Assembly: GCF_016805985.1 (NCBI RefSeq)
Contig: NZ_CP017661.1
Location: 3,130,419-3,194,418 of the forward strand
Origin: Microbacterium sp. JZ31
GTDB lineage: Bacteria > Actinomycetota > Actinomycetes > Actinomycetales > Microbacteriaceae
Direction: 5' to 3'
DNA: 64,000 nucleotides
In this document: piece by piece, positions 37,739 to 47,862 of the stretch
How positions within the stretch are numbered: the stretch's first letter is position 1
How the letters are laid out: each line of letters begins with the position of its first letter
Made by a program: the position numbers and the translations under genes
Notes under the pieces: generated by a model
Seen by the model: the letters and a program-made list of their open reading frames with translations, nothing else
Database searches by the model: none
What the model was told of the DNA's origin: nothing

Positions 37739-39125
37739 CCGATCACCGCCCTCGGCTGCTGACGGACGGCATCGCTGATGCGCAGGATGAGCCCGACGAT
37801 CAGCCAGTTGGCCAGCAGCGAGGATCCTCCCGCGGCGAGGAACGGCGTGGTCAGGCCCGTGAGCGGGATGAGGCGCGTGACGCCGCCGACCATGATGAAC
37901 ACCTGCAGCGCGAGCGTGAACGACAGCGCGGTCGCGAGCAGCTTCCCGAAGTCGTCCTGCCCGCTCACGCCGATGCGCAGGCCGCGAGCCACGAACACGA
38001 GATACAGGCACAGGATGGCGAACACGCCCACCAGCCCGAGCTCCTCGCCGATGCTCGGGATGATGTAGTCGCTCTGCGAGACCGGCGTGAGGTAGGGCCG
38101 GCCGAGGCCGAGGCCGGTACCCAGCAGGCCGCCGTGGGCGAGCCCGAAGATGCCGTTCACGAGCTGGTAGCTGCCGCCGTCGGCCTCGTAGAGCGCGGGA
38201 TCGAACGCGCCCAGCCAGGAATCGAAGCGTCCGCGGACGTACGGCAGCACGTACGACGCCGCGACCGCGCCGCCGACCGCGAGGAACACGCCGATCAGCA
38301 CCCATCCGGTCTTGCCCGTGGCGACGTAGAGGGTCGCGACGAACATGCCGAAGATCAGCAGCCCGGTGCCGAGGTCGCGCTGCGCGACGATGATCACCAT
38401 CGACACGAGCCAGATCACCAGCAGCGGGCCGAACTCGCGCGCCCGGGGGAACGTGAAGCCCAGGAACCGCCTGCCCGTCGAGGTCAGGCTCTCTCGCGTA
38501 CGCACGAGATATCCCGCGAAGAAGATCGCGAGGCAGATCTTCGCGATCTCGCCCGGCTGGAAGTTCACGGGTCCGAGCCGGATCCAGACCGTCGCATTGC
38601 CGCCGCCGTTGATGAACGGGATGAACGGCAGGATCAGCAGGACGATGCCCGTCAAGCCGAAGACGTACGTGTATCGGAACAGGACGCGGTAGTTGACGAG
38701 TGCCCACACGAGCACGCCCGCCGCGAGGATCGAGGCACCCGCGTACAGCAGCTGGCTGGTGCCGGCGTTCGGGTTCACGCACGCCGAGCCGCCCGGGCAG
38801 TCGTCGATCGACAGGCTGAGCCGGTAGATCATCGCGATGCCGAGGCCCGTGAGCAGCGTGGCGATCGGCACGACGAACGGGTCGGCCTGCGGTGCGCGCA
38901 GGCGCAGCACGACATGCAGCGCGAGCACGAGCGCGGCGACGACCCCCTGCGCGATCAGCACGCCGGTGTCGAGGCTCCCCAGCTCGCCGAGCTGAGACAG
39001 GGCCGTCGCGCCCAGGCTCAGGACGATGGCGAACAGCAGCAGGAACAGCTCGCGGTTGCGCAGTGGCTGAGGCTGTCGCACGCGGCGCAGCGCCTTGAGG
39101 ATCGTGGTGTCGGCGGCGACCTGAG

Positions 39126-39129
<4 letters not shown>
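37735..39129 (-). CDS. rodA: SEDS-family peptidoglycan glycosyltransferase (RodA/FtsW)
   Basis: 464 residues with about 12 hydrophobic segments. SEDS motifs include FTFPRAREFGPLLVIWLVSM, AQRDLGTGLLIFGMFVATLY and GGVTRLIPLTGLTTPFLAAG. It polymerises lipid II with its cognate PBP. In this cluster it is called RodA, though FtsW is the closely related alternative. Overlaps pbpA and the upstream phosphatase by four bases each. Confidence 0.93.
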
Positions 39130-40438
<1,309 letters not shown>

Positions 40439-40450
40439 GTCGGAGGGCGC

Positions 40451-40993
40451 TTACTTCCGCAGCTCGAAGGTCGTGGCGCCGACCTTGATCGGGGTGTTCG
40501 CCTGCACGGGCACGGGCGAGTTCGGCGAGACGCGCTCGCCGCCGTGGAACGTGCCGTTCGTGGACTCCAGATCCTGCAGCATCCACTGCTCGCCCCACAG
40601 CACGAGGCGTGCGTGCTGGCTCGACGTGTAGTCGTCGCGGATCACCAGACCGGTCTCGCTCGAGCGGCCGATCGTCAGCGATTCGGTGCCCAGGGGAAGC
40701 TCGAGTCCGGCCTTGGGTCCCGAGGTGATCACGATGCGCGAGACCGTGCTCGTGGTGGCGGGGCCGCCGGGGCCCGCGCTCGGCGCGGGCGCGGGACGCG
40801 GCGTGGGCGGTGTCTTTGGTGCCGTGCCCTTGGTCCTGGCGGGTGCGCGGCCCGCGGTCTCGGGCATCCGGCGCACGCGCACGCCGAACACGTCCGAGCG
40901 CAGCGCGAACACGACGGCGAACACGAACAGCCACATCAGCAGCAGGAAGCCGACCTGCAGCAGCAGCAGGGTCAGCGAGCTCAGTTCGGTCAT
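40451..40993 (-). CDS. fhaB: FHA-domain protein FhaB (FipA-like)
   Basis: 180 residues. One membrane helix (LTLLLLQVGFLLLMWLFVFA) lies at about 7-30, then a Pro/Ala linker. The C-terminal FHA domain has LTIGRSSETGLVIRDDYTSS, then HARL and LESTNGTF. FHA domains bind phosphothreonine on PknA/PknB partners at sites of cell growth. Stop and start overlap within the fhaA-fhaB-pstP unit. Confidence 0.93.
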   Translation of the reverse strand: MTELSSLTLLLLQVGFLLLMWLFVFAVVFALRSDVFGVRVRRMPETAGRAPARTKGTAPKTPPTPRPAPAPSAGPGGPATTSTVSRIVITSGPKAGLELPLGTESLTIGRSSETGLVIRDDYTSSQHARLVLWGEQWMLQDLESTNGTFHGGERVSPNSPVPVQANTPIKVGATTFELRK

Positions 40994-41730
40994 GTCCAGT
41001 CCCCGTTCTGCGGCATGATCCGGGTCGACGTGGTGCGCTCGTCGCGCGCCGGCCTGGTCTGGGGCGCCGCGAGCGGCACGACGTGGAACACGATGTCGGT
41101 GCGTCCGATCGTGATGGTCTGGCCGTCGTTCAGGCCCGACTGCTTGACGGGGCGTCCGTCGAGCTTGGAGCCGTTCGTGGAGCCGAGGTCGCGCACCATG
41201 GCGCGCTCGCCGTCCCACAGCACCTCGACGTGCGCGCGGCTCGTGCCGGGATCGTCCACCGTGATGTCGGCATCGCTGCCACGGCCCAGGATCGTGCGCG
41301 CCTTCGACAGCGGATAGCGGCGTCCGTTCACGTCGACGACCGCGCGCCACTCGACCTGGCCCTCGGCCGTGTTCGAGTCGACGTCGACGGTTCCGGTGGT
41401 GATCGACTCGTCCGCGCGCAGCGCGATGCGGAGGGGCCCCGCGAGGCTGTAGCCCTGGGCGGAGGCGTGGCCGCGCAGCATGGTGTCGAGCTCGGTGACG
41501 AGCGCGCTGCCGAGCGCGCGCATCCGCTCGTGGTCGGCGGGGCTGAGACGGACCGTCAGCTCGTTCGGGACGAGGATGCGGTCGCGCGCGACGACCGCGG
41601 CCTTCGTGTCGAGTTCACGGCGCAGGGCGGAGGCGATCTCGACCGGCTGAATGCCGCTGCGAAAGGTCTTCGCGAACGCGCGGTTGACGGCGCGCTCGAG
41701 GCCCTGCTCGAAGCTGTCCAGTAGTCCCAC
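40990..41730 (-). CDS. fhaA: FHA-domain protein FhaA (DUF3662 + FHA)
   Basis: 246 residues, shorter than the mycobacterial protein. The N-terminal DUF3662 domain (about 1-125) starts MGLLDSFEQGLERAVNRAFA. The C-terminal FHA domain has TILGRGSDADITVDDPGTSR and LGSTNGSKLDG. It binds phosphorylated envelope-regulating proteins (in mycobacteria, pseudokinase MviN). It is the first gene of the cluster, beginning about 160 bases from a tRNA-Leu, the same arrangement as in mycobacteria. Confidence 0.93.
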   Translation of the reverse strand: MGLLDSFEQGLERAVNRAFAKTFRSGIQPVEIASALRRELDTKAAVVARDRILVPNELTVRLSPADHERMRALGSALVTELDTMLRGHASAQGYSLAGPLRIALRADESITTGTVDVDSNTAEGQVEWRAVVDVNGRRYPLSKARTILGRGSDADITVDDPGTSRAHVEVLWDGERAMVRDLGSTNGSKLDGRPVKQSGLNDGQTITIGRTDIVFHVVPLAAPQTRPARDERTTSTRIMPQNGDWT

Positions 41731-41892
41731 GGGTCTCCTCAGTCCGGCCGACCGGTAGGCACATCGTAGCCAGCATGCCTGGACGGTGCCCTTTCGGGGG
41801 CGGAGGGGCGCGGTCTCGGAGCCCGATCGAGTTCGCGAGCGCTCCGACGAGGTGATATCCTCGGGAAGTTGAGTTCGGAGCGATCCGATCTC

Positions 41893-41976
41893 GCGCGAGT
41901 GGCGGAATAGGTAGACGCGCTGGCTTCAGGTGCCAGTGCCCGCAAGGGCGTGGGGGTTCAAGTCCCCCCTCGCGCA
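41893..41976 (+). tRNA. tRNA-Leu (anticodon CAG)
   Basis: Acceptor GCGCGAG pairs with CTCGCGC (41969-41975). The anticodon stem CTGGC/GCCAG encloses TTCAGGT with CAG. The long variable arm GTGCCCGCAAGGGCGT is typical of class II tRNA-Leu. CCA is not encoded. Confidence 0.96.
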
Positions 41977-41983
41977 CACGACA

Positions 41984-42013
41984 CGAAGGCCCCGGTGAGA
42001 ACCGGGGCCTTCG
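41984..42013. terminator. Terminator after tRNA-Leu
   Basis: CGAAGGCCCCGGT (41984-41996) pairs perfectly with ACCGGGGCCTTCG (42001-42013). It also lies just past the 3' end of the response-regulator gene. Confidence 0.82.
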
Positions 42014-42028
42014 TCGTTTCCGCCGTCG

Positions 42029-42670
42029 TCAGGAGCGGCCGTGGGAGGTGGCGTACACCGCGGCCTGCGTGCGGCGCTCCATGCCGAGCTTGGCGAGCAG
42101 GCCCGAGACGTAGTTCTTGACGGTCTTCTCCGCGAGGTGCAGCTGCTCGCCGATCTGGCGGTTCGTGAGGCCCTCGCCGATCAGGCGCAGCACCTGCCGC
42201 TCGCGCAGGGTGAGATCGGGCGCCGAGTCGGTCCCGTGTCCCGATGTCACCGTCTTGGCGACCGATGCCACCACACGCTCCGCCACGGCGGGCGTCACCA
42301 GCGAGCCGCCCGCCGCGACCTTGCGGATCGCGTCGGCGAGATTCGGGCCCCGGATGTCCTTGAGCACGTAGCCGGATGCGCCAGCGAGGACGGCGGCCGT
42401 GCTGGCGTCGTCGTCGTCGTATGCCGTCAGCATCAGGCACGCGATGTCCGCATTCGCCGATCGGATCGCGCGGCACAGCTGGATGCCGTCCCCGTCGGGG
42501 AGGCGGACATCGAGCACCACGACATCCGGATTCGTCGCTGCGACGCGCACGAGCGCCTGCTGCACCGTGCCGGCGTCTCCCACCACCTCGAGGTCGCGCT
42601 GCGCGTCGAGCAGATCCGCGATGCCGCGACGGACGATCTCGTGGTCGTCCACAAGGAAGATGCGTGTCAT
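42029..42670 (-). CDS. NarL/DevR-type response regulator
   Basis: 213 residues. Receiver domain with Asp8-Asp9, the phosphorylation site Asp54 in VVVLDVRLPDG and a conserved Thr/Lys (MLTAYDDD, GYVLKDI). The LuxR-type HTH includes LTLRERQVLRLIGEGLTNRQ, then LAEKTVKNYVSGLLAKL. The wording is close to DevR/DosR. Its ATG overlaps the kinase stop; a DevR-like box lies upstream of the neighbouring usp gene. Confidence 0.92.
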   Translation of the reverse strand: MTRIFLVDDHEIVRRGIADLLDAQRDLEVVGDAGTVQQALVRVAATNPDVVVLDVRLPDGDGIQLCRAIRSANADIACLMLTAYDDDDASTAAVLAGASGYVLKDIRGPNLADAIRKVAAGGSLVTPAVAERVVASVAKTVTSGHGTDSAPDLTLRERQVLRLIGEGLTNRQIGEQLHLAEKTVKNYVSGLLAKLGMERRTQAAVYATSHGRS

Positions 42671-44379
42671 GCTCGCCTCCGCTGTCTCGCGCCTCGGTCG
42701 TGGGCGCCGCCGTGCGGCGCGCGCCAGACCGCCGTCGTGCCGCCGTCGATCCCGGCGCCGATCGTGAAGTCCCCGCCGCGTCGTCGCGCCCGCTCGGCGA
42801 GGTTCCCCGTGCCGCTGCTCCGCTCGCGCGCGGAGGCGATTCCGACGCCGTCGTCGACCACCGTCACGCGCAGCTCGCGATCGTCGACGGCGATCTCCAC
42901 CGACACCTCCCGGGCGCCCGCGTGCCGCGCCGCGTTCGCGAGGCATTCGCGCACGACCGCCACGACATCGTCGGCGAGGCGGTCGGTCACCATGAGGTCC
43001 ACGGCGCCCGCGAAGGAGACGCGCGGCGTGCTGCCGAGCGCCGCCGTCAGCTCCTGCGCGACATCGAGCACACGGCGGCGGGTCGAATCGGCGTCGTTCC
43101 GGCGGCGATCCGAGAGCGCGAACACCGCCATGCGGATCTCGCTGATCGCGCCGTCGATCACGTCCACCAGGTCGAGGACGGCGTCCTCGGCCTGCGGATG
43201 GCCGGCGGCCAGCGCCTGCAGTGACAGGCCCGCTCCGAACAGGCGCTGGATGACGTGATCGTGCAGGTCGCGCGCGATGCGGCCGCGCTCGTCGGCGAGC
43301 TCCACCCGCTGCTTGTCCGCGCGGGCCTGGGTCAGCTCGACGGCCAGTCCGACCTGGCCGGCGAAATCGGCGGCGAGCTCCGCCTCGGCCGTGGTGAACT
43401 CGGCGCGGCCCGTGGCGCGCGAGAGGGTCAGCGCGCAGATGGGCGCTCCCGACACCACGACCGGCAGCACGATGCTCGGCCCCATGTCCGCCTCGATGGA
43501 CACGTCGGCGTTGCTGCGATCGGCGACCACGACGGCGCGGGTCTCGAGCGCGCGACCCACCAGCGAGTCCTCCCGCGGGTAGCGGCGACCCTCGAAGGGC
43601 TCGGCTCCGAGGCCCCGCGCGTAGCGGATGAGCAGCTCGGGAGCCCGTGCGCCGTCCTCGGGCGGGACCGGCAGCACGACGCACGCCATGTCGCATTCCA
43701 CCACCGTCGCCACGCGCGCGAGGACGACGCCGATGGCATCCGCTGCGTCTTCCGACAGCATCGCCGAGGTCACCTCCGCGAGCGCGGCGCTCCAGCGATG
43801 GCGGCGCGCAGACTGCTCGAACAGCCGCGCGTTCTCGAGCGCGATGCCGGCGATCGCCGCGAGAGCCGTCAGCAGCTCCTCGTCCTCTTCCGTGAAGGGT
43901 CCGCCTTCGCGACCCGAGAGGTACAGCGCACCGTACGCATCGCTGCGGGTGCGGATCGGAACGGCGAGGAAGGTCGTGCGGTCGGCGTCCTCGACCGTGA
44001 GCCCGATCTGGTGCGGGTCGCGCTCGATGCGCTGGACGCGCACGGCACCGCTCGCGTTCAGCGCATCGGCCAGCGGATCCGGTGCACCGGACGGCGCCCG
44101 CTCGGGATCGTCCGCTCGGACGATCCGCTCGACCGCGCCGTCCGCGTCGAACGACGCGATCGCGCCGTGCCGCGCGCGGACGAGCCCGACCGCCGCCTCC
44201 ACGATGCGCCGCAGCACGTCATCGACATCCAGGGACTCGACGACCGAGTGGAACGCGTCGAGGAGGGCGCGCAGCCTGCTCTCCGTGGTCACGAGCTCGC
44301 GCGCCTGAGCCACCGATCGCGCGACGGCGCTCTCGGCGTCAGAACGCGGTTCGTCCGCGAAGTCCCCTCCGACGCTCAC
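42667..44379 (-). CDS. GAF-domain sensor histidine kinase (DevS-like)
   Basis: 570 residues from GTG. Two GAF domains (about 40-190 and 205-355) precede a HisKA_3 domain with the phospho-His at about 373 (GRIARDLHDHVIQRLFGAG). The HATPase region has VRECLANAARHAGA and VVDDGVGIAS. No membrane segments, so a soluble sensor. DevS and DosT bind haem in the first GAF domain; whether this one does cannot be read directly. Paired with the overlapping regulator gene. Confidence 0.92.
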   Translation of the reverse strand: MSVGGDFADEPRSDAESAVARSVAQARELVTTESRLRALLDAFHSVVESLDVDDVLRRIVEAAVGLVRARHGAIASFDADGAVERIVRADDPERAPSGAPDPLADALNASGAVRVQRIERDPHQIGLTVEDADRTTFLAVPIRTRSDAYGALYLSGREGGPFTEEDEELLTALAAIAGIALENARLFEQSARRHRWSAALAEVTSAMLSEDAADAIGVVLARVATVVECDMACVVLPVPPEDGARAPELLIRYARGLGAEPFEGRRYPREDSLVGRALETRAVVVADRSNADVSIEADMGPSIVLPVVVSGAPICALTLSRATGRAEFTTAEAELAADFAGQVGLAVELTQARADKQRVELADERGRIARDLHDHVIQRLFGAGLSLQALAAGHPQAEDAVLDLVDVIDGAISEIRMAVFALSDRRRNDADSTRRRVLDVAQELTAALGSTPRVSFAGAVDLMVTDRLADDVVAVVRECLANAARHAGAREVSVEIAVDDRELRVTVVDDGVGIASARERSSGTGNLAERARRRGGDFTIGAGIDGGTTAVWRAPHGGAHDRGARQRRRA

Positions 44380-44427
44380 GTGCCCCCTCCCACGCGCGAA
44401 ACCTGCTGCAGAGACTACGAGGAAGCG

Positions 44428-44447
44428 GTGGGACCTTCGACCCTATT
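44428..44447. promoter_or_regulatory. Candidate DevR/DosR box upstream of the usp gene
   Basis: GTGGGACCTTCGACCCTATT, with the inverted GGGACC/GGGTCG core at 44430-44443, resembles the DosR-type motif of actinobacteria. It lies 36 bases upstream of the UspA start, between usp and the divergent kinase gene. Confidence 0.6.
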
Positions 44448-44483
44448 GACATCGGGTCGACGAGCGGATGCTTGACGGAGGAC

Positions 44484-45236
44484 ATGAACAACCACGCGCT
44501 CCCCCCGCGCCGCATCGTGGGTGTCGACGGCTCCGCCCAGAGCCGCGCCGCCCTTCTCTGGGCGGCTACCCGATCCGCCGCAGACGGTGTGGTCCTCGTC
44601 CTCGCGCATGTCGCGAACCCCCAGGACGAGAGCGGCGGTGGCGAGACCCTGCTCGCCGCCGCCGCTCATTCCCTCCTCTCCCAGCATCCGGCGCTCCGGA
44701 TCGAGCGCATGCTGCTGCACGGCCCGGTCTGGCGTGCGCTCGCCGCCGCCGCCCATCCGGACGACCTGCTCGTGATCGGCACGGGACCCTCCGGGTACCC
44801 GGCGCGCCGGGTCACCGGCTCGCTCGGTGTGCAGCTGGTCATCGCCGCCTCGTGCACGATCGCGCTGATCCCCGACGTGGACCTGCGCTTCCGGCGCGGC
44901 GTGGTGGCGGGCATCGGCCGCCCCGAGAGCAGCGGGACGATCGCCCGCGCGATCGCGGCGCACGCACCCGACCGTCCCATCACCCTCGTGCATGCGGACC
45001 CCTCCGGTCGCTGCGAGAAGGCGCTCGCCGCAGCGGAGGAGGCGCTCGGTCCGGACGCCGCCGTGCGCCGCCGTCTGCTCTCCGGCCCCGCCGCCGACGC
45101 GCTGCTGGACGCCGCGCTCGACAAGGAGCTGCTCGTGCTCGGCCCTGGTGCAGACGGCGCCGACCGCCCGCCGATCGGCGCCGTCACGCACGCCGTGCTC
45201 ATGAACGCGACAGCGCCGATCCTGCTCTCGCGCTGA
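44484..45236 (+). CDS. Universal stress protein with two Usp domains
   Basis: 250 residues from ATG 44484, behind GGAGGA. Two tandem Usp folds: PRRIVGVDGSAQSRAALLWA starts the first and RRGVVAGIGRPESSG the second. The first keeps an ATP-binding-like GTGPSGYPARRVTGSLGVQL (GxxGxxx(9)GS) motif. Such proteins are classic DevR regulon members in hypoxia or nitric oxide stress. Divergent from the DevS-like kinase with a DevR-like box between. Confidence 0.92.
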   Translation: MNNHALPPRRIVGVDGSAQSRAALLWAATRSAADGVVLVLAHVANPQDESGGGETLLAAAAHSLLSQHPALRIERMLLHGPVWRALAAAAHPDDLLVIGTGPSGYPARRVTGSLGVQLVIAASCTIALIPDVDLRFRRGVVAGIGRPESSGTIARAIAAHAPDRPITLVHADPSGRCEKALAAAEEALGPDAAVRRRLLSGPAADALLDAALDKELLVLGPGADGADRPPIGAVTHAVLMNATAPILLSR

Positions 45237-45248
45237 GCGTCCCGCCCG

Positions 45249-45893
45249 TCAGCCCTCCTCGCCGGACGCTCTCACCTGAGCAGCGAGCAGCGCCTCGGCC
45301 GTCTCGACGAAGAACTCGGCGAGAGCGCCGCCGGCCACCAACTGCTCCTCTACGAAGCGCGTACGCGTGGCGGGGACGTCGTCGAGGTCCTGCTTCGCAC
45401 GCCACTCCTCGTAGAGCGGACCGGCCGCGTCCCAATGGGGCTCGAGCGCGAGCGCGTGCCGCACGCCCTCCGGCTCGGCGCCCGTGACGCCGAGCGCGTG
45501 CAGCAGCTCGCCCGTGCGCGTGATCGCGTGGGGATCCCGCGCGTCCTGCGCTGCGAGGTACTCGCTCGCCGCACGGATGACGGGTGCCTGTATCCCCTCG
45601 GATGCTTCCGGCGGCACGTCAGGGAACGCCCAGGCGAGGACGTCGCGACGCTGCTCGCGCGGCAGGTCGCTCAGCACACAGGCCATCGCGCCCGGGTCGG
45701 TGAGCGCGTCGCGCTCCTCATCGCGCGTCCACGACCCCATGCGCGACAGGTCGACGCCGACTTCGCGCAGGCATGCCGTGAAGGGCGTTCCGGCATGTGC
45801 GGACAGACCGCTCGTGCACGCCGTGAGCGCCGTCACGGCGGCGATCAGTGCGGCGGCGACAGGAAGACGTCGGCGCGGGACGGCGTCAGGCAT
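45249..45893 (-). CDS. Putative lipoprotein of unknown function
   Basis: 214 residues from ATG 45893. The lipoprotein signal ends VTALTAC with Cys at 26. The mature part is helical, with two further Cys (ACLREVGVD and MACVLSD) and many charged residues; it resembles no family I know. It converges with the usp gene. Confidence 0.75.
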   Translation of the reverse strand: MPDAVPRRRLPVAAALIAAVTALTACTSGLSAHAGTPFTACLREVGVDLSRMGSWTRDEERDALTDPGAMACVLSDLPREQRRDVLAWAFPDVPPEASEGIQAPVIRAASEYLAAQDARDPHAITRTGELLHALGVTGAEPEGVRHALALEPHWDAAGPLYEEWRAKQDLDDVPATRTRFVEEQLVAGGALAEFFVETAEALLAAQVRASGEEG

Positions 45894-46239
45894 GACCCCA
45901 TCGTGGAGCGCCGGGCGGCGGGTGCCAAATATGGGTAGATCTACCCCGGGAATGTCCTCCGAACGGGGGACGTAGAGTCGCCTGCTCCGATACCCTGTGA
46001 GGGACGTCCCCCCCAAACGGTCGTCCGGCCCTCACTGGATCCCCCCTTCGGTGAGGGCCGTTTTCTGTCACCGCCTGATCCGGTTTCGAGCGGGCGTCAG
46101 ACCGGTATCCATTCTCCGCAGTCGCGCAAAAGTTGCGTCATGAAGCAAACCTCTCTATCCCTTTGCGGACTACTCCGTTACCGTGAGGGAGGTCGGTGCG
46201 ATGATTGCGCCGGCTTCAACACCGATAGAACGGCAGTAA
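45894..46239. other. Gap holding a 6C-type sRNA and the cold-shock promoter/leader
   Basis: No protein gene. It contains the 6C-type RNA (about 45985-46066). A 170-base stretch before the csp start likely holds its promoter and a leader. I see no clear -35/-10 pair for csp. Confidence 0.5.
45985..46066 (+). ncRNA. 6C RNA (actinobacterial small RNA with two C-rich loops)
   Basis: Two adjacent hairpins with C-rich loops match the 6C RNA family. Hairpin 1: GGACG (46002-46006) with CGTCC (46022-46026), loop with seven C at 46008-46014. Hairpin 2: GGCCCTCAC (46027-46035) with GTGAGGGCC (46051-46059), loop with six C at 46041-46046. TTTT follows at 46061-46064 as a terminator. The 5' end is approximate; TAGAGT at 45973 could be the -10 box. 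6C RNAs act by pairing their C-rich loops with mRNAs in mycobacteria. Confidence 0.82.
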
Positions 46240-46446
46240 ATGAGCACGCAGGGTACCGTCAAGTGGTTCAACTCGGAGAAGGGCTTCGGCTTCATCTCTC
46301 CTGACGAGGGCGGCTCTGACGTCTTCGCGCACTACACCGCGATCCAGGCCTCCGGCTACCGCGCGCTGGAGGAGAACCAGCGCGTGGAGTTCGAGATCGC
46401 GCAGGGCCCCAAGGGCCTGCAGGCGGAGAACATCCGCCCGATCTGA
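46240..46446 (+). CDS. Cold-shock protein (CspA family)
   Basis: 68 residues: [20 protein letters not shown] with RNP1 (KGFGFI) and VFAHYTAI (RNP2-like). A single OB-fold nucleic-acid-binding domain, slightly longer than E. coli CspA. It acts as an RNA chaperone. Transcribed away from the 6C RNA with about 175 bases between. Confidence 0.95.
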   Translation: MSTQGTVKWFNSEKGFGFISPDEGGSDVFAHYTAIQASGYRALEENQRVEFEIAQGPKGLQAENIRPI

Positions 46447-46486
46447 TCACCGATCTCCCACGCCACCGCGTTCCGCGGTCGGCGAA

Positions 46487-46517
46487 AAGGGCTCGGCGCC
46501 TCGTGCGCCGGGCCCTT
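46487..46517. terminator. Terminator after csp
   Basis: AAGGGCTCGGCGC (46487-46499) pairs with GCGCCGGGCCCTT (46505-46517, one G-U pair), followed by short T/C. Between convergent genes. Confidence 0.75.
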
Positions 46518-46518
46518 C

Positions 46519-46570
46519 TCCGTGTCCGGCGCCGTCTCTGTGCCGGCGCCGTCTCCGTGCCGGCGCCGTC
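46519..46570 (+). repeat. Three 17-18-bp tandem repeats
   Basis: Unit (T)CCGTGCCGGCGCCGTC appears three times (46519-46536, 46537-46553, 46554-46570), with small variations. The last unit reaches the stop codon of the convergent coiled-coil gene. Confidence 0.75.
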
Positions 46571-47852
46571 AGTCGCGATCGCCGACGGAAGCGGGTCCGC
46601 GGCGGTCGTAGTCGGCAAGTGCCGCGGCGTCCTCCGCGTGACGGATCGCGCGGCGCGCCGCATCCAGAGCGGCCACGGGATCCTGCATCTGCCGAGCCTC
46701 GGCCAACTCCTGCCGGGCGGCATCGAGCCGCACGCGCGCGTCGAGGTCGGCCGCGTGCCGCGGAAGGGCGGCCTCCGCGCGGTTCACCGCGCTGCGCGCG
46801 GCCGCGAGCGTCCCGGGCAGCGCGCTGCGGGCGCCGCGCAGACGCTGCTGCGCGGTGCGGGCATCCGCGAGGGCGGCATCCAGCCTCTCCCTCACGCGCG
46901 CGATCGCCTCGTTCGCCGACACCGGGCGGCGGGCGGCGGTGGGAGCGATGCGCTCGAGTTCGGCGCTCGCCCGGCGGATCTCGTCGCCGAGCCGCTCGGA
47001 CTCGTCCGGAGGCAGCGCCGCGCGGATGGAGGTGGCCGAGCGGATGGCGCCGTGCGCCGCGCTCAGCTCATCCGAGACCGCCAGGCCCGCCTGGATCACG
47101 AGCCGGTGCGTCTCCTCGAGCGCGCGCGATGCGACGTCCGCGTTCCGCAGGGCGCGCTCGGCGGCGGCGAGGTCGTCGAGCGCGGAGCGCGACGGATTCG
47201 CTGCGTTCCCGCGGGCGGCGGCGATGCGCGCATCCGCGTCGGCGAGCGCTGCGCGGGCGGCCTCGGAGGCGCGCACGGCGTCGATCCACTCGTCGCGGTC
47301 GGCGCGCTGCTCGAGCTCGCGCAGCAGCGCCTCGGGATCGCCCATCCGGGAGCGAAGCTCCGCGAGACGGCGCTCGGCCGCCGCGACCTGATCGGCCGCG
47401 CTGACGTGGGCGTCGATCCAGGCCTGATGCTCGCGACGCGCGGTCTCGATCGACGTCATCGCCCGCTCCATCCGACGTCCGAGTTCCCGCGAGGCGCGCT
47501 CGACCGCGAGCGGGGGCGCATCCGGATCGGTCAGGTCGCGGTAGGTCGCGAACGCCTCGTCGCGCGTGTGCTGCGCCGTCATCCGGGCCCGCCGCAGCGA
47601 CGCGGGCGCCCCGCCGCCGTAGAGCGCTCCGGAGAGGCCGACCTCGAGCTCGAGCTCGTCTATCGCGTCGTCGAGCCGGACGAGCGCCACGCCCGTGCGT
47701 TCGACCGCCGCCGCGGCCCGACGCCGTGCGCCGGGTCCCCGGCGGGCATGGCGCACGGCGAGCGCGATCACGATCACCAGGACGGCGGCGGAGCCGAAGA
47801 CGATGAGCGCGGGAAGGATCCAGGTCAGCGGGTCGGGCTCGGTGACGGCCAT
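46569..47852 (-). CDS. Membrane-anchored coiled-coil protein
   Basis: 427 residues. One membrane helix near the start (WILPALIVFGSAAVLVIVIA), then a nearly uninterrupted helical, Ala/Arg/Glu-rich region (about 45-420) with heptad-like spacing, for example VAAAERRLAELRSRMGD. No catalytic motif. Possibly a structural or scaffold protein on the inner membrane face. I do not recognise a named family; TPM-domain proteins with similar tails exist, but the TPM domain is absent. Confidence 0.78.
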   Translation of the reverse strand: MAVTEPDPLTWILPALIVFGSAAVLVIVIALAVRHARRGPGARRRAAAAVERTGVALVRLDDAIDELELEVGLSGALYGGGAPASLRRARMTAQHTRDEAFATYRDLTDPDAPPLAVERASRELGRRMERAMTSIETARREHQAWIDAHVSAADQVAAAERRLAELRSRMGDPEALLRELEQRADRDEWIDAVRASEAARAALADADARIAAARGNAANPSRSALDDLAAAERALRNADVASRALEETHRLVIQAGLAVSDELSAAHGAIRSATSIRAALPPDESERLGDEIRRASAELERIAPTAARRPVSANEAIARVRERLDAALADARTAQQRLRGARSALPGTLAAARSAVNRAEAALPRHAADLDARVRLDAARQELAEARQMQDPVAALDAARRAIRHAEDAAALADYDRRGPASVGDRD

Positions 47853-47862
47853 GGCGGGCGCC

